From Croceivirga sp. (GTDB lineage: Bacteria; Bacteroidota; Bacteroidia; Flavobacteriales; Flavobacteriaceae), in assembly GCA_028281025.1 (NCBI GenBank), contig JANQKR010000034.1, positions 135,848 to 199,847 on the forward strand: 64,000 nt of DNA. Reading direction: 5' to 3'. Below are positions 33,046 through 42,403 of this stretch, one piece after another. The notes below the pieces were generated by a model. That model made no database searches. It had not been told where the DNA came from and saw only the letters and a list, made by a program, of their open reading frames with translations. The position numbers and the translations under genes were made by a program. The stretch's first letter is position 1. The number at the start of each line of letters is the position of its first letter.

Positions 33046-33969
33046 TTAGTGTTCAACATCCAGTTCATAAATCCTTACTTTGGCAAAAGCACCTTCGTCC
33101 CTGGTCTGGAGATAATTGCCAGCCTTAAAGTAATTCTCAAAAATGCCCCACTTTCTTATACTGATATCATCATAAACAAAAAACTCATTTTTATTTAAAG
33201 AGACCACCATTTTGCCGTCGGTAACATCTACCGCAATCAGAAACTTTCTAAAACCGACTTCCTCCTCAAATGTTCTACCCTTATCATCTCCCCAAGCTTC
33301 TTTATGCAATATTCCGACTTGGTCAACATCCGCATATTTCAGCACTTTGGTCTTCACCCGTATCTTACCGTCCTGCCAATAAATCTTAAGGATGGGCGGT
33401 GCATTATTGTCTTTTTGTCCGATCAACTCCCGCTGTTCATTAGTGAGCCTTCCATGGATTTGGGCAATGATCACTTTATGATATTTTCCATCTTTCGCTT
33501 TGGAAACCTCCCCCATGGCCATCTTGGCTTTTAAATGGCCCCCTTGGGCAAATGTCCAGTTTGTGTTGTTGTCACCGGAAACCATTTGTTCCCTAAGTTC
33601 CGATCTGGAATATTTTGTATTTGCGGTGGTTGAATTTGACGGATACGCATGAAAGACCAGGGCTCCCGCCACAGAATCAGTATACATATAGGGGGTAAGG
33701 GCCTCATTGGTGGCATAGTCCAATATAGCGGGTGGTTGGACGGTCAAGGCCTTCCCTTTTCCATTACCTTCCGGAATGGTAACGCTCCAATGCCTTAAAT
33801 CAACTTTGGGCAGGCGATACTTCTTTTTTTTCTTCTTACGCTTTTCAACCTTTACATCCGAGTCTGCAACGCTATTTGTCTTTTCCTGACAAATAGCGTT
33901 AACAGATAGAAGTGTGATTAGTATAAAACTTACCGTTTCTTTTCGGAGATGTCTCATTTGCCTTATCAT
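33046..33969 (-). CDS. Alginate lyase, family PL7 (secreted)
   Basis: 307 aa, related along its length to the next lyase: SRSELREQM, QIHGRL and YFKAGNYLQ are all present. Here the signal peptide ends near VNAICQ without an obvious acylated lipoprotein pattern beyond AIC, so it may be released or use that Cys. A linker contains KRKKKKKKYR before the catalytic domain. Endolytic alginate lyase activity is predicted. The pair arose by gene duplication. Confidence 0.9.
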   Translation of the reverse strand: MIRQMRHLRKETVSFILITLLSVNAICQEKTNSVADSDVKVEKRKKKKKKYRLPKVDLRHWSVTIPEGNGKGKALTVQPPAILDYATNEALTPYMYTDSVAGALVFHAYPSNSTTANTKYSRSELREQMVSGDNNTNWTFAQGGHLKAKMAMGEVSKAKDGKYHKVIIAQIHGRLTNEQRELIGQKDNNAPPILKIYWQDGKIRVKTKVLKYADVDQVGILHKEAWGDDKGRTFEEEVGFRKFLIAVDVTDGKMVVSLNKNEFFVYDDISIRKWGIFENYFKAGNYLQTRDEGAFAKVRIYELDVEH

Positions 33970-33994
33970 TTATCTTCCCGATTCCATTCCAGAA

Positions 33995-35533
33995 TTAAAA
34001 TCCCGGGGTGTTAATAACGATATCCGTTAAGAATACTTCATTATCTCCAGCAACCGTAGTGGTTGGAACAAAATAGAAGATGACAAATTTCTGGTCCGTT
34101 GATGTCAAAATATCATCTGCATTCTCATCTACCCTACTTTGGGGAAAGCTAAATGTGGCATCTGCCGTAAAGCTAAAGGTAACTTGTTGCCAACCATCCA
34201 CAGCATCGGAAATTGCGGGTTGGGTAACGAGTGCCAAGGAAGCCAGTTCCGTATCGGCAGCCGGTTGATCGGATAAAATGTAGAATGTTCCTTCCAAATC
34301 ACCTACGGGCGTACTTTCCGTTCTTAAAAAGGCGGAAATTGAATATTCCACTCCCGTTTCAACCTCAAAGGGTTGATAGGCCCTTTCTCCGGGGCTATCA
34401 AACTTCAGTGATCTATCGGAAGTACCTCCTGCCGATGTTGCATCCGTGCCCGATGAACTTGCTTTGTCCGTTGTACCTCCTGTATTCGCAGCATCAGAAA
34501 CCCAAGCTTCCAAAGCATCATTCCTCCAGAAGTCAAAAGGAGTGTCCGTGCCATCATTAAAGGTATTGTCCGGATCTACGGTCCAGGCATCAACCAAGTC
34601 ATTGTTGTTGTTTTGGGAAGTAGGATAGGTCTGGAAATCCGCATTTTGGATAACCGCGGCAAACGTAGCCTCAATTCCTCCCACGGCAACGGCCTGGGTA
34701 ATACTTTTTGACACACCGGCTTCATTTGTTGTGGTCAACGTAACATCATAAGTTCCATCAGCAGCATAGGTATGGGTTGGGTTAACCTCTGTGGACGTAT
34801 TACCATCCCCAAAATCCCAGCTATGTGATACGGCCAAAAGGGAACTGTCCGTAAACTCAGCAGTTAACGATGAGGTAGTGAACGTAAAATTAGGTACTGT
34901 GGACAATACCAGACCTTGGATAATTTTACTTGTGGCTACCTCAACACCCAAAAAGTTGGTTGCTGTAAGCGTTACTTCAAAAATATCGGCAGTAGCATAG
35001 ATATATATCGGACTAAAATTGGGGGCTTCCTCGGTATCCTCTTCAGAACTCCACTCTACAGTTTGTCCATCCCCAAAATCCCATACCAATTCAAGGGCCC
35101 CGGTAGTCAGGTTTTCAAAAGTCACCTCGGAATCCACCGTACTAAAATCAAAGTTGACAAACATGGGGGACACTTCGGTGGAATCAACTGCCGTTAGACC
35201 ATCCGAACTGGTCGTTGTTAATTTCACCTTGTACAGACCCCCGATGGCATAAGTATAGTTGGGGTTTGCTTCCGTTGATGTCCCACCGTCTCCAAAATCC
35301 CACAAATAGGAAACTGCATCTGTTGAATAACTTCTAAATACTATGGACAGGTTATTATCCGAATTGGTACTTGTAGTGAACAGGGTATTGGGTTGTATAT
35401 TGTTGATATTACCTGTTGGCGGTACAAATTCCTCGAATGTTGAATCGTAACAGGACAAAAAGCTTACCAATACAAATGATAGTGCCAAAACACTACTAAC
35501 GGAATATTTAATTTTCTTGCACATAATCCTCAT
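33995..35533 (-). CDS. PKD-domain surface lipoprotein (glycan-binding)
   Basis: 512 aa. Lipobox FLSC (Cys28). Three PKD domains follow, marked by YLWDFGDGGTSTEANP, LVWDFGDGQTVEW and HSWDFGDGNTSTEVNP, then a ~220-residue C-terminal beta-sandwich with carbohydrate-binding-module-like features (WQQVTFSFTADATFSFPQSR). Encoded at the SusE/F position of the operon, it is likely a surface glycan-binding protein for alginate. Start overlaps the previous stop as ATGA. Confidence 0.8.
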   Translation of the reverse strand: MRIMCKKIKYSVSSVLALSFVLVSFLSCYDSTFEEFVPPTGNINNIQPNTLFTTSTNSDNNLSIVFRSYSTDAVSYLWDFGDGGTSTEANPNYTYAIGGLYKVKLTTTSSDGLTAVDSTEVSPMFVNFDFSTVDSEVTFENLTTGALELVWDFGDGQTVEWSSEEDTEEAPNFSPIYIYATADIFEVTLTATNFLGVEVATSKIIQGLVLSTVPNFTFTTSSLTAEFTDSSLLAVSHSWDFGDGNTSTEVNPTHTYAADGTYDVTLTTTNEAGVSKSITQAVAVGGIEATFAAVIQNADFQTYPTSQNNNNDLVDAWTVDPDNTFNDGTDTPFDFWRNDALEAWVSDAANTGGTTDKASSSGTDATSAGGTSDRSLKFDSPGERAYQPFEVETGVEYSISAFLRTESTPVGDLEGTFYILSDQPAADTELASLALVTQPAISDAVDGWQQVTFSFTADATFSFPQSRVDENADDILTSTDQKFVIFYFVPTTTVAGDNEVFLTDIVINTPGF

Positions 35534-36723
35534 TGTTTAACTGTTATGGCGAATGAATCCAGTCTACTTTCAACACCGGTATTTGTTACGTAAATAATTA
35601 CACTCTCATTTTCGCCTGATTGGAATGTAATGGCATGTTGCTTAAAAACATCGCTCACTCGACCAACATTGCTATCCGTTCTTGATGCAACGATATTTTC
35701 ATCCAGTAGCGATTCTGTGTAGCTGGCAGTATCAGGATTTAATATGGATACCGTAATATCACCAAAGCCACTGTCATCGAACTCACTAAAATAGGTCAGT
35801 ACATATTCCGCACCGGGGGTTACCTCTATTTCTTGATAGGCCACCCTGGCCCCATCGGCTGGAAATTTGGCCGCTTGAAAACCGTCGGGCAGCCTCCCTT
35901 CCACAGATGTTGAATTGATCTGTATCACCGTGGTGCCACCACCAAGGGGACTCCAATCCGTATTGTTTGGCGCCCTCCAGGAATCCCGACCATCTCCTGT
36001 ACCATCAAACAAACTATTGTCCTCAAAACTGGGTTCCCCTATTTCCGGGACAGGTATCGTTGGAACAGCTTGATTAATGGTAACCGTCCGTAGTGTGGTT
36101 TCCGATTTGCCCAGGTTATCGGTCACCATTAGACTCACATTGTAATCACCAGGACCTGGAAATGAAAAAATAAGCTCCCTATCCTCCAAGGTTGCTGCGG
36201 GCAAAGCCGCAATTTGGCTCTCAAAATCTGCTACGTTTTGTCGAGTTTCCTCTGAAATGGCGGCTTCGGCACTGGCCAATTGCCCCTCCAGGTCAGCAAT
36301 TTCCGCTTCCAGTACGGCCACTCTATCCATATCTGATTCACAGGGAATCCTGAATTCGAGCTTTGCTATTTCCTCTTCCAGGGCAACCACTGTGGCCAGC
36401 TCAGCCTCGATCAATTGCCTAAGAATAGGTAAATCCTTATGTATCAAGGTGATTCCTTCTCCAGGTTCAACGGACCATAAGTATTGCGTTCCATTTACGG
36501 CAAGATTGGATCCGGCTTGAAAATTAACCTCATAATTTGCTGATAATTCAATGTCATTGCAATCGAACTCCGAAGTGGAAATGTCCGTAAAACTATAGAA
36601 CGGGGTTGGGCCCGTAAAATCTTCCAGGTCCCCAACATCCGCTAAATCATCACTAACGCAGGAGGTCAAGGAAACCAATATTCCCAGAACGCCCCATCTC
36701 AGGTTAAAAAAAACATTTTTCAT
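35530..36723 (-). CDS. PKD-like surface lipoprotein with inserted coiled coil
   Basis: 397 aa. Lipobox LTSC (Cys22). A PKD-like domain begins with NGTQYLWSVEPGEG (~78-90) and ends with LIFSFPGPGDYNVSLMVTDN (~184-203). Between these halves lies a ~80-residue heptad-rich segment (97-175, e.g. ELATVVALEEEIAKLEF) predicted to be a helical hairpin. The C-terminal ~180 residues form a binding-module-like sandwich similar in type to the next protein. Probably a glycan-binding partner of SusC2/D2. Confidence 0.75.
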   Translation of the reverse strand: MKNVFFNLRWGVLGILVSLTSCVSDDLADVGDLEDFTGPTPFYSFTDISTSEFDCNDIELSANYEVNFQAGSNLAVNGTQYLWSVEPGEGITLIHKDLPILRQLIEAELATVVALEEEIAKLEFRIPCESDMDRVAVLEAEIADLEGQLASAEAAISEETRQNVADFESQIAALPAATLEDRELIFSFPGPGDYNVSLMVTDNLGKSETTLRTVTINQAVPTIPVPEIGEPSFEDNSLFDGTGDGRDSWRAPNNTDWSPLGGGTTVIQINSTSVEGRLPDGFQAAKFPADGARVAYQEIEVTPGAEYVLTYFSEFDDSGFGDITVSILNPDTASYTESLLDENIVASRTDSNVGRVSDVFKQHAITFQSGENESVIIYVTNTGVESRLDSFAITVKQ

Positions 36724-36735
36724 AGTAATTGAATT

Positions 36736-38340
36736 TTAATATCCGGGATTTTGTTCGTAAAAATTGGGCAGATTGTCTATCTCTCGCTGTGGAAAGGGGA
36801 GGTATTTCCTTTCACTGGTGTAAAACAGATTGTTTTCATCCGAAAATCGCTGTAAAATATTATCTGCTTCACCAAAACGTATCAAATCATATAACCGCTG
36901 ATTTTCATAAACGAACTCCACCCTCCGTTCTTCCAGTAAAGCGTCTTTGGTCAAGTTGGCCACCTCTTCCAGACCTGCCCTTGCCCTAACCTGGTTGAAC
37001 GCGCCAACAGCCCTGGGATCTGTAGTACTTTCACCACCGGCCAAAATGGCCTCGGCATAGAGCAACAGGACATCTGCATACCGCAAAACGATCCAGTCGT
37101 TATCCCCAATTTCCCCATCCGTTGGAAATTTATCATTAAACGTATCGTTGGTAATAATCTCCGGATTATAGGACAACACTTGAATACTCGCAGGGAATCT
37201 CACCGGTTGAAGTTCCGGCGTCATCACTTCCAAAAAATCCAATGTTGCGATATTGACGCCATTGGAAGGTCCTTGTAAGGTCATGGCAAAGCTATGGGAT
37301 TCAGAATCTGTTTGGACCTGATCGTCCAAACCACTGTCACTGGTCACATAGTTATCACTACTAAAAAGGTCGTAGGCGATTGAGAATATGATCTCGTCAT
37401 TGATTTCCAATCCCGGATTGTTGGACCAACTGCCATCGAGGACTATCTCAGAGTCTACTAAAAACCCACCTGAAAATTCATTTCCAAATACATTCCCGTA
37501 CAGTATCGCCAAATTGGCATGGTACTCAGCATCCGTTAGGACATCGACGGTGGGATCCAGAGGATCTGCATTGAAAACAAAATTCTCCGCATCCTCCCTT
37601 TCAACAAACAACAGATCATAGTTAAAAAAGTCATTATTTTCCACAACAGAGGCCAATAGTAACTCGGCTTCAACATAATCGGGATTTGGCTGACTGAGAT
37701 ACGCTTTTGCTGCCAAACAAATGGCCGCTCCTTCCGTAGGTCGATACCTATTTTGTTCAACACCATTGAGGAAAGCAATTGAGGTTTTAAAATCATCGAT
37801 AATTCTCTCATAAACTTCAGCTTCGGGCAATTGGGGATACTCCAGCGCTTCTTCTTCATTTACGTCCAACACCTTATCCACGTAAGGAACATTTTGATAG
37901 GCCCTGACCAGATTAAAATGGCACAAAGCTCTCATAAAATAGGCTTCCCCAACGGTGAACTGTTGGGTCTCGGGAGCTAAAAACCGGTTATCGATAACTG
38001 TATTCGCATGTTTTATGGTGGCCATATTATTGGAATAGTAGGTGGCCACATCCCCATTATTGACATCAACGTTATATGACGCTATTAAAGGAAAATTTCC
38101 ATTTTCCGTATTGGCCCTAACGTTATCCGAACGAAGTTCAGTCAATAAAAACTCATTTGCCGGAATCTTTTGGTAAGCGTCCAAAACTCCGTTGGCCAAC
38201 AATAGAAAGCCATCGTCGGTTTGAAGCAACTCTTCCAGCGAGAGTGCAGTGGGGTTACTCAGGTCAAGTTCCTCTTCACAGCTTGCCAACAAAGTGATCA
38301 AGGAAAAACAAATTAGTATTCTTATATATATTCTTTTCAT
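36736..38340 (-). CDS. SusD/RagB-family glycan-binding lipoprotein (copy 2)
   Basis: 534 aa, lipobox LASC (Cys21). SusD landmarks: AYFMRALCHFNLVRAYQNVP, WIVLRYADVLLLYAEAILAG and RRVEFVYENQRLYDLIRFG. It lies six bases after susC2 and is followed by two PKD lipoproteins and two PL7 lyases on one transcript. About 80 residues longer than SusD1, in line with the two transporters having different ligands. Confidence 0.9.
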   Translation of the reverse strand: MKRIYIRILICFSLITLLASCEEELDLSNPTALSLEELLQTDDGFLLLANGVLDAYQKIPANEFLLTELRSDNVRANTENGNFPLIASYNVDVNNGDVATYYSNNMATIKHANTVIDNRFLAPETQQFTVGEAYFMRALCHFNLVRAYQNVPYVDKVLDVNEEEALEYPQLPEAEVYERIIDDFKTSIAFLNGVEQNRYRPTEGAAICLAAKAYLSQPNPDYVEAELLLASVVENNDFFNYDLLFVEREDAENFVFNADPLDPTVDVLTDAEYHANLAILYGNVFGNEFSGGFLVDSEIVLDGSWSNNPGLEINDEIIFSIAYDLFSSDNYVTSDSGLDDQVQTDSESHSFAMTLQGPSNGVNIATLDFLEVMTPELQPVRFPASIQVLSYNPEIITNDTFNDKFPTDGEIGDNDWIVLRYADVLLLYAEAILAGGESTTDPRAVGAFNQVRARAGLEEVANLTKDALLEERRVEFVYENQRLYDLIRFGEADNILQRFSDENNLFYTSERKYLPFPQREIDNLPNFYEQNPGY

Positions 38341-38346
38341 AACTGA

Positions 38347-41300
38347 TTAAAATTGAAAGTTAATCCCAAATGATACCGATCTCACTATTGGCCCATCACC
38401 TCTTTGATAGCCAAAGGTCAATGGGGTATTTGCATTATTTGAGGTTTGTCCTACCGCTTCAGGATTGAAGCCTTCATAACCTTCGGCAAAGAAGTACAAT
38501 AGGTTTTCTCCCGTTAGATAAAAGCGTAATCTATCGAACCCGTATTTTTCGCCCAGTTCACTGGGGACGGTATATCCCAACGTACAGTTCCTCAAGGCAA
38601 TGAACGATGCGTCTTGAATGTGATCGTCCGTAAACCTCCGGTGTACCGTTAAATCAGCATCAGGAAAACTGGCCACTTCATTTACGGCCGATTCACTGGC
38701 ATAGTACAACTGATCCAAATCGGCAACCCTTACCTCAGCCCCGTGGGATCCTTGCCATTGGAATGAAAAGTCAATATTCTTATAAGTGAATTCAGAATTA
38801 AAACCCCATTCAAAATCAGGGTATGGATTGCCCAACTCGGTTCTATCCTCATCATCTATGATTCCATCATTGTTCAAATCCTTCACATATACATCCGCAA
38901 AATCATTGTTGAACCGGTTAAATGGATTGTCAACCCATTCCAATGGAATCTCCCTATCATAGACAAAGCCATAGAAAGAGGTTATCGGTTGTCCCACGCG
39001 GGCAATAAATTCCGTTGGCCGGGTATCTTGATCGATCCTTGAGATAATCTGTTCATTGTTCCCCAGACTTTCTACCGTATTTCTATTTAAGGAAAATTGA
39101 CCTGCAACATTCCATCTGAATTTTGGAGTACTCAACAGCCGGGAACTTGCCACAATTTCAACACCTTCGTTCTTGACTTTCCCTATGTTCTGTAACCATG
39201 CGTCCGCACCATAGGTCGCGGATACCGGGGCAAAAAGAATTAAGTCTTCACTTGTTCTGTTATAGTAGTCGGCCGTTATACTTAAAACACCCCTACCAAA
39301 CGTTATATCAATACCTGGGTTAAATTCTATCAACTTTTCCCAACCTAAATTTGAATTGGGCAAGGTTGTGCCTTTGACCCCTACACCATTATTATAGCCA
39401 ACGGTACTGAAGGTTTCTTCAAAGCGATATAACGAATCAAAGACATTATTGGATATTTCGTTCAAACCCGAAACACCGTAACTGGCCCTTAGCTTTAGGA
39501 ACGTAATGAAATCACTGGAGGCCAGGAAGTCTTCACTTGATACATTCCAACCAAAGGAGGCCGCTGGGAAGAAACCAAATCTGGTATCGGGTCCGAATCT
39601 CGTACTGCCATCTGCACGGGCAGAAAGCTGAAACAGGTATTTACCATCGTAATCATAGTCCAGTCGACCAAAATAGGAGACCAATTTGTCCTGCCCATTA
39701 AGGGTAGCGGTGGTTCCATTGTCGGCAAGCGCAATGTTAACATTAAAGTCATTGGTGAAACCTACGGCCTCAGAATCCTGTCTGAAAAAATCCCTCACTG
39801 TATATTCAAAACCGACCACTGGATTGAAGTTGTGTTTGCCCACACTTTTTCTGTATCGCAATAGCGATTCAAACGCATATTGATAGACCTCGTCTTTTCT
39901 TACAAATCGAAACGATTCCTGATCCCTATTCTCCTGGCCCAACACATTGTCTTGTCGATTGGTTCGGGTGTGCCTGAAAATCCCTGAAATTGCCTGTCTA
40001 AAATTGAGTCCATCCGCCAACTCAAAATCAACATAGGCCGCTCCATTAAAGTTAAACTGGTTTTTTGTGCTCGACCTTTCAAAAAAATGGGCCAGGGGGT
40101 GTACGTTTCTTGTGGTGGACAACGTCAATCCCCCAGACGTCAAATCACTCACTAACGGCAATCCTGTACTTGGATCCCTAGCAATGGCCCTTGGATTGTT
40201 GGGGTCAACGGTAAACACATGGTCAAACGCCCTGGAAAAACCATAACTGCCTACCCCAAGATTTTCGAATTGTGCTCCTGCATCCGTAGAAACACCAATA
40301 TCCCTGGAAAAGTTGGTCACATAATTGAGATGGTCTTCATTCAGAAATAAAGGTAAATGTCCATACTGTCTTAATGGATCGGTAAATCGGGCCGGCAATC
40401 GTTCTTGATCATTAAAGTTTGCCCGTAGATTGGTGCCAAACTTGATTTTACCGTTTTTTGTTTTACTATCTACCTTTATTCTTGCATTGTATCGTTTAAA
40501 GTCATCAATCAAATTAATGCCTTCATCATGCAGATAGGTCAAGGAAGCGTTGTATTTTGTCAATTCCGTTCCCCCTCTGGCCGAAAAAGAATGACTGGTT
40601 ATGGTACCTCCGGGGAAGATTTCATCTTGCCAATTTTGCTCACCATCGCCCAATGAAGCGATGAACTCCATGGCTTCAAGTTCGGCGTAAGCAACGTTGT
40701 AATCGTTTGTGATTCTATCAAAGTTTGGACTATTGGGAGAAATGGCATCGACCTCACCTTGCAGACCGTCCAATCTCGCCCGCTCATCCGCAATTGTAGT
40801 ATTGAAATTATTGTTTCTTCTGGAGTATTTGATTCCTGTGAACGTATTGTAAGAAAATGATGTTTTGCCTGCAATACCTTCTTTGAGTGTGACCAAGATG
40901 ACCCCATTTGCACCCCGGGAACCATATATGGCGACGGAAGAAGCATCTTTTAAAACACTTAATGAAGCAATATTGTTGTTATCTATTGTACCCAAAATGT
41001 CCGGGTCGTTCCCCAAAACAATACCATCCACCACGATAAGGGGAGAGGAAAATCCAGTAATGGAACCTGGACCCCTTAAGGTAATTTGGGGGTCCCCCCC
41101 AGCTTCTGAAGCCGTTGTTTGAATTCGCAGTCCTGCAACTTTACCTTGCAATGCATTTTCAACACGGGCCACAGCAAAATTTTCAAGTTCCTCGCCCCCA
41201 ATCTTTGTTAGGGCGCTGGTAACATTTTTTTGCTTTTGCTCACCATAACCAATGACCACAACCTCATCCAATTTATTCAGATCTTCTTCAAGAATAATAT

Positions 41301-41574
41301 TGATTGTTGTTTGGCCGGTCATGACAACGGTCTGCGGTGCAAAACCGATATAGGAGAACTGTACCACCTCTCCTTCGGATACGGTAAGGGAAAAATTTCC
41401 ATCAAAATCGGTTTGCGTACCTCGGGTAGTGTTCAAAATGACGATGTTGACCCCGGGAATGGGTGCGCTGTTTACATCAGTCACCGTTCCCGAAACGGTA
41501 AAAGTTTGTTGCGCAAATAGTTGGATGGTACCAAGTACCAATCCAACTAAAAAAAATTTAGTTCTTAAGCTCAT
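38347..41574 (-). CDS. SusC/RagA-type TonB-dependent transporter (copy 2)
   Basis: 1075 aa. Signal peptide, CarboxypepD_reg-like domain (FTVSGTVTDVNSAPIPGVNI), DEVVVIGYG, plug (LKDASSVAIYGSRGANGVIL) and barrel ending RSVSFGINFQF. It heads the operon susC2-susD2-two PKD proteins-two PL7 lyases. The first ~120 residues are very close to SusC1; similarity falls in the barrel. Promoter and operator lie at 41846-41882, with a ~290-nt leader carrying an antisense RNA candidate. Confidence 0.92.
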   Translation of the reverse strand: MSLRTKFFLVGLVLGTIQLFAQQTFTVSGTVTDVNSAPIPGVNIVILNTTRGTQTDFDGNFSLTVSEGEVVQFSYIGFAPQTVVMTGQTTINIILEEDLNKLDEVVVIGYGEQKQKNVTSALTKIGGEELENFAVARVENALQGKVAGLRIQTTASEAGGDPQITLRGPGSITGFSSPLIVVDGIVLGNDPDILGTIDNNNIASLSVLKDASSVAIYGSRGANGVILVTLKEGIAGKTSFSYNTFTGIKYSRRNNNFNTTIADERARLDGLQGEVDAISPNSPNFDRITNDYNVAYAELEAMEFIASLGDGEQNWQDEIFPGGTITSHSFSARGGTELTKYNASLTYLHDEGINLIDDFKRYNARIKVDSKTKNGKIKFGTNLRANFNDQERLPARFTDPLRQYGHLPLFLNEDHLNYVTNFSRDIGVSTDAGAQFENLGVGSYGFSRAFDHVFTVDPNNPRAIARDPSTGLPLVSDLTSGGLTLSTTRNVHPLAHFFERSSTKNQFNFNGAAYVDFELADGLNFRQAISGIFRHTRTNRQDNVLGQENRDQESFRFVRKDEVYQYAFESLLRYRKSVGKHNFNPVVGFEYTVRDFFRQDSEAVGFTNDFNVNIALADNGTTATLNGQDKLVSYFGRLDYDYDGKYLFQLSARADGSTRFGPDTRFGFFPAASFGWNVSSEDFLASSDFITFLKLRASYGVSGLNEISNNVFDSLYRFEETFSTVGYNNGVGVKGTTLPNSNLGWEKLIEFNPGIDITFGRGVLSITADYYNRTSEDLILFAPVSATYGADAWLQNIGKVKNEGVEIVASSRLLSTPKFRWNVAGQFSLNRNTVESLGNNEQIISRIDQDTRPTEFIARVGQPITSFYGFVYDREIPLEWVDNPFNRFNNDFADVYVKDLNNDGIIDDEDRTELGNPYPDFEWGFNSEFTYKNIDFSFQWQGSHGAEVRVADLDQLYYASESAVNEVASFPDADLTVHRRFTDDHIQDASFIALRNCTLGYTVPSELGEKYGFDRLRFYLTGENLLYFFAEGYEGFNPEAVGQTSNNANTPLTFGYQRGDGPIVRSVSFGINFQF

Positions 41575-41698
41575 TTGTTAAATAGTTAATTTACGTCTCG
41601 AGTTAATTCCAATTCCGCATAAGGGAATTGACGAATCATTCCGTTTGCAACAAATAGCCTTTATAATATCTGGAAGAATTTGATTATTTTTGGGTTCT

Positions 41699-41792
41699 TC
41701 AAATGTGCATACTATATGTGTATTTGTTGATTTTACTTCCCTCCGAAAGAAGTAATTTGATAAAAGGATAGGCGTGCACCTATCCTTTTTTT
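41699..41792 (+). ncRNA. Predicted antisense RNA opposite the susC2 leader
   Basis: Second copy of the candidate at 31603. The -7-like TATTTTTG lies at 41685-41692 with TTTA 21 bp upstream (41660-41663). The terminator stem AAAAGGATAGG (41762-41772) / CCTATCCTTTT (41779-41789), loop CGTGCA, is perfect and is followed by a T-run ending at 41792. Two leader copies keep box, spacing and terminator while other bases drift. Confidence 0.5.
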
Positions 41793-41845
41793 GTTTCTGT
41801 TAGAAAAGCATTCTTAAAATTGTTTAGTTCGTTATTGGTTTGCAA

Positions 41846-41882
41846 AACCAAATTGGTTAACCAATTTGGTTTACCAAATATA
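41846..41882 (-). promoter_or_regulatory. susC2 promoter and tandem GntR operator
   Basis: AACCA half-site, TGGTTAACCA (41854-41863) and TGGTTTACCA (41867-41876). The minus-strand -7 box TATATTTG is at 41875-41882, overlapping the second palindrome. Confidence 0.75.
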
Positions 41883-41999
41883 TGTTATGCTAGCGTTAAA
41901 AAAAAATGATTTTGTCATTTAAATGTTAAAATTATAGGTATTCCTGCCCTTTGTTTAACGAAGTTTTAAGGGCTCTAAACAGAACACTATGGTCCAGTG

Positions 42000-42350
42000 C
42001 TATGATTGCATAAAATCTTCCCGGATCGGACTAAAAACATCTATCAAAACCCCGGGCTTTTTACAAATTGCACCATGAAGGACGTGCGGTGGAATATAAA
42101 ATGCATCCCCACCCTTCATCATTTTGGTTTCGTCACCAATGGTAAGTTCAAATTCCCCGCTTTCCACATAGGTAACCTGGGAATGGTAATGCTCGTGCAT
42201 TGGGCCAACCCCGCCTTCATCGAAATGTACTTTGACCAACATTATCTTATCGTCATAGCCCATTATTTTTCTTTTGACACCTTCTCCGACAACTTCCCAC
42301 TCAATGTCATCCCCCATTAAAAATTCTTTGCTTGATCCAAATGTTTTCAT
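42000..42350 (-). CDS. kdgF: Cupin KdgF, unsaturated uronate linearising enzyme
   Basis: 116 aa single cupin. Metal ligands are visible as MHEHYHSQVTYVESGEFEL (His52, His54, Gln58) and His92 in PPHVLHGAICKKPG, the KdgF pattern H-x-H-x3-Q...H. The end VLIDVFSPIREDF is also typical. KdgF opens the ring of 4,5-unsaturated monouronate from alginate or pectin to the linear keto acid used by DehR. It follows the two-domain lyase by 53 bp on the same strand and is probably in its operon. Confidence 0.88.
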   Translation of the reverse strand: MKTFGSSKEFLMGDDIEWEVVGEGVKRKIMGYDDKIMLVKVHFDEGGVGPMHEHYHSQVTYVESGEFELTIGDETKMMKGGDAFYIPPHVLHGAICKKPGVLIDVFSPIREDFMQS

Positions 42351-42403
42351 ATCCTATTGTTCTTAGTAGTTACAAAATATGTCTCTTAATTACTTTATTT
42401 GAT

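Larger units (their letters stand above)
41395..42058. repeat. Right copy of duplicated susC 5' end + leader + kdgF tail
   Basis: Counterpart of 31300-31960. Here kdgF is intact, so this is the parental arrangement kdgF-susC-susD; the left copy retained only the kdgF tail. Confidence 0.85.
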
